A DNA stretch of 64,000 nt from Anthonomus grandis grandis (Eukaryota > Arthropoda > Insecta > Coleoptera > Curculionidae), in the NCBI RefSeq assembly GCF_022605725.1, contig NC_065546.1, forward strand, positions 33,600,227-33,664,226, written 5' to 3'. Both the position numbers and the translations under genes were made by a program. Below, in pieces: positions 55,859 through 64,000 of the stretch (its first letter is position 1; each line of letters opens with the position of its first letter). The notes beneath the pieces were generated by a model, which was not told the DNA's origin, did not search any database, and saw only the letters and a list, made by a program, of their open reading frames with translations.

Positions 55859-58253
55859 ATGAAGTGGTCCGAGGGGGAAACCGTTAAATTTGTGGAACTT
55901 TATCGGGAATACGAGTGTCTCTGGAATGTTACCAAACTCAGTTACAGAAACCATCAAATGAGATCGGCAGCTTTGGAGAAATTAGTGCGAGATATGGGCG
56001 TTGATGGATTCACCGTAGCCGATGCTAGGCAAAAAATAAAAAGTCTGAGAAATACTTACAGCCAAGAGTTGCAAAAAATAGAAAAATCTATTAAATCGGG
56101 AATGGGAGCTGATGATGTATACACCCCAACATTAAAATGGTTCCATATTATGCACGCATTTATGAAAGAGACAAAAGAAAAAAGACCAACTCAAAGCAAC
56201 ATGGTAAGTTTACTTTCAAATTACAGATAAATTAATTAGTAATAATATTAACATAACTGAATTTTTTTCGGACAAATCTTTCATAATATTATTTAGTAGG
56301 TAGAAATTCTGAGGTTAGATTTCGTGTTCTAATTTTCATTGTACCGCAGTGTAAGGGATTATTCATTTATCTTGGAGTATTAACTAATTTCATAAAAACG
56401 TAGCACTATTTTTTTAATGGGACATTCAGCCTATTAAATGTTTGGATTTTCTGAACAGTTCTACGTTTTTTTTTAAATTACGGTTTACTTTAGGACTATT
56501 TTAAATTTCTATGTACAAAAAACTAAAAAAAGAAGTGTATTCTAGCTCTTTTATTTGTTTATTTACATAATAGTGTTACCTAATGTAGCTATTAAAATAT
56601 AGGCCCTACAATTAAAAGTTATTTTGATTTCAACAAAATGCGTACTAAATAATAATAATAATAATAATAATTAACAGCGTAACTCATATTAGTAGATATA
56701 GGTATTTGTTTTTTGATAACACTAATAAAATTAGTAAATTCTTGCTTCTTGCCATGGTACTGCTCCTTCGTTGTTAACGTATCTTTTAAGGTAATCCCGG
56801 AAATCTCTAGCAAGTCGAGATGATTTGTAACCAGATGTTGGCCTTGCAAGATTTCTCAAATTTGACACCTCAGCTCTCCATTTTCCTGGAATTATTTCTC
56901 CCGTGTCTATATTTTCTTCATCAAAACAGCCTGGTGTAAAATAAGTATTTGAATCTGTTTTACGTAGCCAATTATGTAGGGCACAACAAGCTTTTACTAT
57001 TTTGTCAACAGTTGCTTGGAGGCAATTTTTTTCTCAAATAATCGAAATCTGCTAACCAGAATACCAAATGCATTCTCAATGATACGCCTTGCGCGATACT
57101 CAGGCGATAATTGAAAATTTTTTCTTCTTTTGATAATAGCACAGAATTTAATGGTTTAGTTAAATACGTTTTTAGAGGGAAGGCATCGTCACCAAGTTCA
57201 AACAAGTTCCTTCTGAAAGTATGCCTTTTTCTAAAGCTTCGTACATCGAGCAGTTTTGAAAAACCCCTCCATCGGATACAATACCATTACATCCAACATC
57301 GATATAGGAAAAACAGTAATTGTGGTCTGCAATTGCCATGAAGACAATACTATTATGTCCTTTATAGTTGAAAAACTCTGTTCCACAGTTTGGAGGAGCT
57401 TGAATTAATATGTGCTTACCGTCGATAGCCCCGCAGCACCTGGGAAAATTCCATCTTTCTTGGAAACCCCTCTCTATCTGTTTGCAAGCTTCTAAAGTAG
57501 AAGGGACCTGAAAATAATAATCATTCTCAATAGACAGAAGAACAATGTTTGATTATAATATTTTAATTTTCGCTTTTTTTTCTTTTCAGATCTCGCAGCC
57601 AATTAGACAAAGTGAAGAAAATACGAAGAACGAACTGGAATCGGAACCTGGTACTTCTAAAGAAACATCAAATGCAACTTCTCAAACTACTACAACATCT
57701 GTAGTTTCTGAAGTTCGAAACCTTAAAACAGCTTCTCAGAAAGCAATAGCACGCAGTTCCCTAGCGGGATCAAAAAGGCGATACCAGGATTTATAAACCG
57801 CACTTTCAGAGCTTCGTGACATTAATTGTTCCTTACTGCAATCTGGTAATGAAGAAGATGAATTTGAGGCTTTTGGAAGATATATGACCATCGCTTTAAA
57901 GAAGCTTCCGTTACACTTGGCCCTACAATGTCAAAATGAGGTGCAGACTACACTGACCCGATATAGGTGCATGAGTCTTACTCCATCACCCTTTACGTCA
58001 CAAAATCTACCAAGTCCTACTGATCTTCCCATTCTTCTGGTAAAACCTATTGGGGTTATCTCCAACAATTTACGATTTACCACCGGCACCTCTTGACCAA
58101 CAACAGCAATCATTCTCGGCTCCTGGATACCAACTATTGCAATCAACTTCAGAACAGAATGTATCATTATCGTCTACCACATCAACAAATAATAATTTGC
58201 AATTTGAAAATGTAACCTTTGAAAATATTAATTATTCCGTCTCGAATATTTAA
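55859..58253 (+). pseudogene. Harbinger accessory MADF-BESS DNA-binding protein
   Basis: Exon 1 (55859-56203, 115 codons) is a complete MADF domain: MKWSEGETVKFVELYREYEC, then LWNVTKLSYRN, KIKSLRNTYSQELQKIEKS and PTLKWFHIMHAFM. The intron 56204-57589 has gtaagt and tttcag ends and keeps frame. Exon 2 starts ISQPIRQSEEN; there is a Thr/Ser-rich linker, one in-frame stop at 57794, then a BESS-like motif (EFEAFGRYMTIALKKLP). A frameshift near 58060 leads to a Gln/Ser/Asn-rich tail ending at 58253. In Harbinger elements this partner binds the ends and brings the transposase to the nucleus. Confidence 0.85.
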
Positions 58254-58805
58254 AAAAAAAGGTCGAAACGAACTTTAAGTTGTACACTTTCGTTCTGTAT
58301 TCTTGATTTCATTTTACTCACGTAATAATGTGTTCATTAATTTCATATGTTTCTATGTTTAAATATATACATACATTTATAAGAAAAAAATTATGTTTAA
58401 CTTACCTTTATATACTTATTCAGTGCATAATAAATTGCGTCGCAAACTTCTGGTACAGTACGATATTGACGTCTTTGGAACTCGAAAAAAATGTTGAAGG
58501 GTTCTATAGCTATTTCCAGTTGCCAAAAATTAAGGGTAACTTCTAATTTAACATGTGCTGGTAAAGCGTCTCTTAAAAGTGTATCGTTTCTTTGAATTCT
58601 ATGCAGAACCATATTCAGCAAGTCATTAAATTTACTCGGTGTCAACCGAAGGCATAATTTATATTCTTCAGGATCTTCCATACGAAGTACTTTTAAAAGA
58701 AGAGCGGATGCACCTCTTGTCTCTATCTATCCACCTTCCAACCCATATCCTTTTCGGACGACATTCTTCTTCTTCAATCAAACTAATAGTTTTTTCAATT
58801 AAAAT
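56619..58805 (-). pseudogene. PIF/Harbinger transposase (DDE_Tnp_4)
   Basis: Exon 1 (about 58805-58406) contains, after a frameshift, MEDPEEYKLCLRLTPSKFND and VPEVCDAIYYALNKYIK, ending before gtaagt. Exon 2 starts at 57507 (VPSTLEACKQIERGFQERWN) and has RCCGAIDGKHILIQAP (first Asp), YCFSYIDVGCNGIVSDGGVF (second Asp) and, after frameshifts, RARRIIENAFGILVSRFRLF (Glu). The tail reads LARDFRDYLKRYVNNEGAVP near 56750. Each catalytic motif is intact although the frame is broken. Exon 2 lies inside the MADF gene's intron, and the MADF gene's second exon lies inside this gene's intron. Confidence 0.87.
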
Positions 58806-59040
58806 TATATTTTCAACATTATTCTTTTAACGCGATTTTTAATTATTAATTTTGAAATGCCCAAAGCATGACGCCGGCAATGAAAAGGAGTCATCTCATC
58901 TACTGCACGTTGGGAACTGGCTAGCGAATAATTACTTTTATGTGTAAACACCTACTAGCTTGTCCACTAGCGAATGTGAACTGTCCTGGATATACTTGTA
59001 CAAGTAACTGGTACAACTAACTATACCAATGTAAACTCGG

Positions 59041-60386
59041 ATTTAAAGGTGATAGACCCATCCTTAAAGATCTCGTTAAAAACACGTCGAAAGTAATACA
59101 AAAACTGCCCAAACATTTATTTGGGTACGGCCCCGTAATTCTTAAAATCAGTGGGATAGAGAGAGATACACAATCACTTGCACAGCCTAAAGTAGGAATC
59201 GCCAGAACGCACGTGTTTTATCTTTGTTTAATAGATTGGCTAAAAAGAGGTGACAAGTCTGTGAGTGCTAGAAGTGTTTAAAATATTTTGTAAGATGCTT
59301 GGATTTTAGTCCGGGGTCAATTTTTTTATATTATTTTCTTGTGATATTATTTTCTTTCTAAAAATTGACATTTTCGAAAGAAAAATAAAAAATAGTATAA
59401 AACATGGGGTTTTACGTTATTTAAAATGATTTCATAGATATAGACAATATAAAATGTTGCCATTTAAACATGTATATCATGCGACAATAAATATGACATT
59501 GGCGCACGGACTAGTTAGTGCGGCATCTGCGACACATCAAAGATTCTAATAGATCTCTGAACTGGACTTTATAGTCTGCTTTGGTTTGGGTCAAAACATT
59601 GAAGATAAGCTGAAATAAAAACCGACAAGTGGTACATGAAATAATAAAAAAAACAGAACAGTATAAAAGAAACTATACATATGTAAATGGAATATGTTCA
59701 ACTAGTTGATACACAGCATATTTTATAGTAATAAATTGCCCATTAACAACAACATGATATAGAGTTGGCTTGTTTTCAGTGTACCTATTAGTTAACTCTT
59801 TTATAATGCCTATATTAGTACTACCTTGATAACAAATAGTTGCACAGATCTTCCTAATCGAGTGCAAGTCTTGCAGTTAATTATAAGATTTTTTACAACC
59901 TCCGCCTAAACTGTATGTTGTGTAAAAAATAGGACACTGGCATTTTATACATTTTTTAAAGATCTTGAATCATGAATACAAGAGCATTATATGTTTGGTT
60001 GGAGTTTTTACTCCGAGAAAGTTCCTTCACTGAATTTATCATAGCAATTGAGAGCTAATGAATTCTTTAGTTACTTGATTAAGATCACTTTCCATCATTA
60101 TGAAGGGACATTAAAGAAGCAATATACACTGTTTCATTTTTCAGAAGTAACCTCAATTTAGATAACTTGCTCGTGGTGGATTTATGGACATTATATATTG
60201 CTTTTGTATAACAATAATTTCCTGTTCAGGAGTTAAGCTATCTTTTGAAAGACCAACAATAGTAAGAATGCCTTTTCTATTCCCTAGGAGAAAAGTATAT
60301 TTATCAATAAGATTTGTTCAAATATTGGAGCAAACCGTGATAGTATTGATGGTGAACTAAGGAATATTTGATGGTAAATGAATACG
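59041..60386. other. Spacer between Harbinger and Tc1-like elements
   Basis: AT-rich. The first 530 bases belong to the presumed older element bounded by the outer inverted repeat. Nothing coding recognised. Confidence 0.45.
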
Positions 60387-60389
60387 TAT

Positions 60390-61853
60390 ATAACGTATTG
60401 CGAAAAAAGGTAGCAACATTGAACTTTCTTGTTATATATCTTTTAGTATTTATTTTATAAGTAAGGTTTATATATTATTTACAAGAATAGTTAGAGCCTG
60501 TTTATATTTTCATATTATCATATTTTTTGTATCATAATAAATAAAACACCAAATTATTTATGCAAATTTATTATTCAAAAATATAGCAACAAAAAATAGT
60601 TTTGATTCTAAATATAGTCTATTGTTCACTTCTTTCCAAGCCTTTTCCACTATTTCAAAGAGAATATTTGTATTAGAGCATGTTAGGTGCCTGATTTTGG
60701 TGTCAATGTAATGCCATAAATTCTCTATAGGGTTTAGGTCTGGCGATTGAGATGGCCAGACCATTACATTTATTTTTTCATCGGATAGCCACCTCTTAAC
60801 AAATTGAGAAGCATGTTTTGGATCGTTGTCATGCAGAAATATGGCTGTTACTGGCATGACGTCATCCATATATGGCACTAAATGTGTTTGCAGAATGTCT
60901 TTGTACATGAAATGATCCATTTTGCCCACTATTCTTACTATGGGTCCCATGCCACGAGCCGAGAAACATCCCCATACAAGAATATTTCTCCCTCCATGTT
61001 TAACTGTGGGGCAAATGTACTTTTTTTTAATCTTTGTTCACTGGGGCGTCTGACGTACATCACTCCATCAGTCCTGAATAAATTATATTTAGATTCATCA
61101 CTAAATACGACTTTCTTCCAATCAGCTACAGACCAGTGGACATGAGATTGGGCAAAGTGAAAACGAGCCTTGACGATCTTCTTTGAGAGTAACGGTTTTT
61201 TTGGCGGGGCGACGAGCAGGTAAGTTGGCATCAAGTAATCTTCTCCTTGCGGTACTGGAACTGAGGGTTACTCCTCCACCCTCTTTTAATTTTGCCAAAA
61301 TTTGGGAAGAAGACAAAAAAGGATTTTCTTTGGAAATTCGTTTCCTATTTTTCGCTGCCTATCCATCCTCAAATTTGTTTTTCTGGGTCTACCAGGAATG
61401 GGCGCCGGTGCAGCTGTTCCAGTAAGGCGAAATTTTTTGCAAACTCTGGATACGATTGACCTATGAAGCCGTAAGCTTCTTGCAATGTCACTCTGCCTAA
61501 CACCATTTTCGTAATGCTCCACAATAATTTTTCTTACATCACCAGAGACGGTTTTTGAGCGACCCATTTTAAGTTAATTCTGAGATTCAAAAATAACAAC
61601 TTTACAGCAGGTAAATCGATATTTAACTGATAAAATAAATGCGAAACAAGAATGTTGCTATATTTATGCACATTGTCTAAATAAACAAACATGAAGTTCC
61701 TTACTCTGAATTGGCATTCTTATGATATCTCGGTATATTTATAAAAAATACAGAGGCGTGTACTTAAAAGTAAAGAAATAATATGGAATAAATAAAGGAG
61801 CAAATAATATTTTTGAAAACATCGCTTGTTGCTATATTTATGCACAATACTGT
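60390..61853 (-). mobile_element. Tc1-like element
   Basis: The right end reads gcttgttgctatatttatgc then acaatactgta (61823-61853). The left end (about 60390-60440) is a decayed inverted match (tattgcg...ggtagcaac). A second inner copy of the ttgctatatttatgcaca motif lies at 61652-61671 and a similar inner copy at about 60553-60590, giving two binding-site-like repeats per end, as in Tc3-type elements. Exact outer bases and the TA duplication are uncertain. Confidence 0.75.
60558..61567 (-). pseudogene. Tc1-like DD34E transposase, near full length
   Basis: Starts MGRSKTVSGDVRKIIVEHYE at 61567. A paired helix-turn-helix (QSDIARSLRLHRSIVSRVCK) and the GRPRKTNLR hook between the two HTH domains follow. 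After frameshifts come SSSTARRRLLDANLPARRPA, WKKVVFSDESKYNLFRTDGV (first Asp), GPIVRIVGKMDHFMYKDIL, AIFLHDNDPKHASQFVKRWL (second Asp), and SPDLNPIENLWHYID (Glu). It ends at 60558. About 340 codons, the usual length, with two or three frameshifts and no large deletion. Confidence 0.9.
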
Positions 61854-63163
61854 ATGTGTAGAAAACTTATAATTCTATTCACAATTCTACACAAAATATA
61901 ACTTGAAACTAGAAATTACGGTAAATAGACAGCCATTAATTTCTGCAAATTTTCCTTAACCCACGAAGCGGCTCCTTCGCAAAATAAAAATAAAAAAAGT
62001 CAACGTCAAAACTGTCACTAACATCACTACTGTCAAATTTTTCTAATGTCAAGTCACCCTAAGATGGCCGCCGTCCGAAATTCAGTTTTGGCGAATCAAG
62101 TTTCATGGGGCTGATAAAAACGTTTTCCGGCATGCTTGCAACAACTCGAAGACAACAAAAACATAACTAACCTTAAAAACTACATAACCACACAAAACTC
62201 ATGGAGTGGGGTCATGCCATAAACTAGTGGCTTCACATGAAAGATCATCTAAAGGTGTGTTTATATCTATAGTCAAATCATAAATAATTACCAGTATCAA
62301 CGTCGTATTTTACGTTGATCTCAATCCTCAATTCAACGTTAAATAGATGTGTTATTGAGGTCAGATGATCTACATATACAGAATGTTTCGTGACTCATCA
62401 GGATTCTGTTTTTAAGCAATAAGGGATATAGTGAGGTTATCAAATTGAAGCAAAGTTACGCCTGCACAAGAGTAAGTCTCATTTTGAGTATAGAAAATTA
62501 TGCAAGTAATTAAGTTACTCCACTGCATTAACACCATTCTTATTTATATGGTAACTTATGAGTTATCTTTTTACAATATCATTTGCTATCTGAAAATAGA
62601 TTACTATTTCTTTTAAAAATTCCAGCCTGCATGCTTGGGCTGTTGGCAACGTCGCAGTAAAAGGTAATATTATCATAGTATCTTTGACTTTTCCGAATGT
62701 GTCAAATATTCTTGATTTTTTTGTAAAAGCTTGTCCATCTTTTAATGTAAAAATGACAGTTTCCATACAGATCGCATTGAAATCTGTGAATGAGAGCGCC
62801 ATTACATTAATGGCGGACATTTGTTATTATTTGTTTGTTAACTAGTCTATAGTAACTTTGCATGTAATTACTGTTATATGGTGTTTGTGAAGTATTCAAT
62901 AAATAGAATAAATAAACTGTTAACAAATAATTTACTAGTCGCTATAAAATTATAAATTTGACAAACGTTTGACTCATATGTTATTGGTTAAACTTACATA
63001 CCCTATCCATAGCTGCCAAGTTTTAACGAAAAATAAACAATTTTAAACATAACCTCACACTATTTTAATAATTAAAAAATTACAAATTTTTCCAGCTTAA
63101 TAACACTATAAATAATCTTACATCTAAAGTTTATTCAATAACCTCCTGTGACTTAACCTAAAA
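61854..63163. other. Intergenic sequence with dispersed repeat copy B
   Basis: Holds the repeat at 62639-62840. A stretch at 62290-62340 with caacgt/acgttga motifs recalls 51340-51440. No gene recognised. Confidence 0.45.
62639..62840. repeat. Dispersed repeat, copy B
   Basis: Second copy of the sequence at 51129-51290, same orientation, with an extra segment (acagtttccatacagatcg) absent from copy A. Confidence 0.75.
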
Positions 63164-64000
63164 CTACATAAAATTCGAACTGGGGTTCCTCAAAGGGTTA
63201 TACATCACTTGTGTGACAAACGGATAGTTTCTATTCATGTTATACCTCCGATACCTCAAATAAAGCACCCCCACAGCCACCAAGCTGGTTATCGTAAATA
63301 CCCCGGCAGTTACCACCAGAACCAGCTTGAGAATCCTAAAATGACGCTCCATTCTGTGGCTCGGATGCGTGTAGGGCTAAAACATTAATCCATAAGGCCC
63401 CAAAACCCATATGGCGTCTATTACTTACCCCATACTCGCATGCCAACTGTCCGAGCTCGTATATGGACTCGCTTTGGTCGTTTGAGGGATTTATACAATA
63501 AGGCCCGTCTCTGTTTTCTTTAATATCCTTCGACAAATCTAGTGATATTTTGTATAAATCACAATCGCAAACCAGATCGTTCCCTGTGAGGGTGAAGACA
63601 CGCAGTGAGGACCATTTTGTGAGGTTATAGTGCAGGTCTTGCAGAGAGTTGTTGTGTAAATACAACTGAAATTAGACAATTTTGTTTCAGTCATGTTAAG
63701 AGAAGAGTTTTAATGGCCATTTAGGTGGTCGTTTACCTGTTCTAATGCCTGACCTGGTCCAAAAGCATCTCTGTCAATATCTGTCAAACTGGGATTGTCA
63801 GACATGAATAGAATTGTCAAATTCTTTAGTGGTGTAAATGAGTTGGCCTTGACGTACTGCAGCCTGGGCATGTTGGTTAGAGATAAAGTTATTATCCCCT
63901 TCACCCCTTTTAGATTTTATATTAATGTTAATTTTTAAATTATATTTGATGGCCTTACCCAAAAAGGTCTCGTCGGTTATTTCGAAAATCGGATTCTGGT
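63164..64000 (-). CDS. Leucine-rich-repeat single-pass membrane protein, 3' end of gene
   Basis: Four exons join in frame: 64000-63959 (partial, PIFEITDETFLG), 63906-63737, 63665-63429 and 63376-63164, with GT-AG ends and introns of 52-71 bases. Exon B holds LRRs (LSLTNMPRLQYVKANSFTPL, then NLTILFMSDNPSLTDIDRDA). Exon C has a last repeat LYLHNNSLQDL and an LRRCT cap (LTGNDLVCDCDLYKISLDL, with later Cys in PYCINP and LACEYG). Exon D encodes a membrane helix (LVLVVTAGVFTITSLVAVGV) and a cytoplasmic tail of about 35 residues (LRYRRYNMNRNYPFVTQVMY), stop at 63164. It resembles insect cell-surface LRR proteins; I cannot name the orthologue. The 5' part lies beyond the window. Confidence 0.88.

Larger units (their letters stand above)
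55560..59040. mobile_element. PIF/Harbinger transposon with both genes
   Basis: TIRs CCGAGTTTACATTGGTATAG at 55560 and the reverse complement ending at 59040 match over at least 21 bases. Further inside, repeated acttgtac/ggcaagta motifs occur at both ends. It carries a MADF-BESS (Myb-like) gene on the plus strand and a DDE_Tnp_4 transposase on the minus strand, as expected for this superfamily. A clean 3-bp target duplication was not seen. Length 3481 bp. Confidence 0.9.
55537..59571. repeat. Outer inverted repeat flanking the Harbinger element
   Basis: The sequence tatagttcagttcagagatcta ends at 55558. Its reverse complement, tagatctctgaactggactttata, runs from about 59548 to 59571, with two or three differences. 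The Harbinger element begins two bases after the left copy, while the right copy lies about 500 bases beyond its right end. This looks like an older small element into which Harbinger inserted. Confidence 0.55.

Noticed and set aside
50774..63163. C2H2 zinc-finger exons continuing the ZAD gene
   Set aside because: No C-x2-C...H-x3-H series found on the plus strand. The MADF gene at 55859 belongs to a Harbinger element, not to the ZAD gene.

Overview
This is nuclear DNA of an insect; I cannot name the species. The evidence is AT-rich spacer, many short GT-AG introns, and a ZAD domain, which is known mainly from arthropods. It also holds a mix of piggyBac, Tc1/mariner-like, pogo, PIF/Harbinger, Penelope-like, R2/R4-like and Jockey-like elements. 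No bacterial-type genes, rRNA, tRNA or CRISPR were seen.

Three host genes are supported. (1) A TXNDC11 (thioredoxin-domain-containing 11) homologue on the minus strand. Ten exons join in frame from the start at 22841 to 12193, and later exons are not in view. (2) A ZAD-domain gene on the plus strand. Its ZAD is split between an exon at 32526-32648 and an exon at 50621-50773, about 18 kb apart, and the rest of the gene was not found. (3) The 3' end of a leucine-rich-repeat membrane protein gene on the minus strand (63164-64000, running off the window).

Nearly everything else is mobile DNA, mostly inside introns of the first two genes. From left to right: a decayed piggyBac (1-2370); a Jockey-like scrap; a DDE transposase gene with an inverted partial copy of its first exon (3823-5884); a Tc1/mariner-like element with about 450 bp TIRs (6592-8795); a Penelope-like element with GIY-YIG nuclease (9668-11310). 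TXNDC11 intron 6 (13380-21159) holds a Jockey-like copy and a 5 kb transposon encoding a DUF7869-like protein. That transposon is itself hit by a piggyBac-type MITE and a Tc1/mariner-like element. From 23.8 to 31.2 kb there are four minus-strand non-LTR pieces, one split by a fold-back element with two hammerhead-ribozyme-like motifs.

The ZAD intron (32649-50620) holds a fairly well-kept Jockey-type copy (34.3-36.8 kb) and fragments. It also holds a nest in which a LINE (41.38-47.17 kb) is cut by a piggyBac (41880-46152) that is cut by a Tc1/mariner-like element (43306-45140). A pogo-like element with a C-terminal PHD-like finger lies at 47622-49820. To the right are a second DUF7869-like transposon (51820-54444), a PIF/Harbinger element with interlocked antisense genes (55560-59040) and a Tc1-like element (about 60390-61853).

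The strongest candidates for something under-described are the two DUF7869-like elements. They have separate TIRs but share protein architecture, 4-bp A/T target duplications and subterminal repeats. Next is the hammerhead fold-back at 27.24-27.59 kb. All family names come from reading motifs by eye, without database searches.
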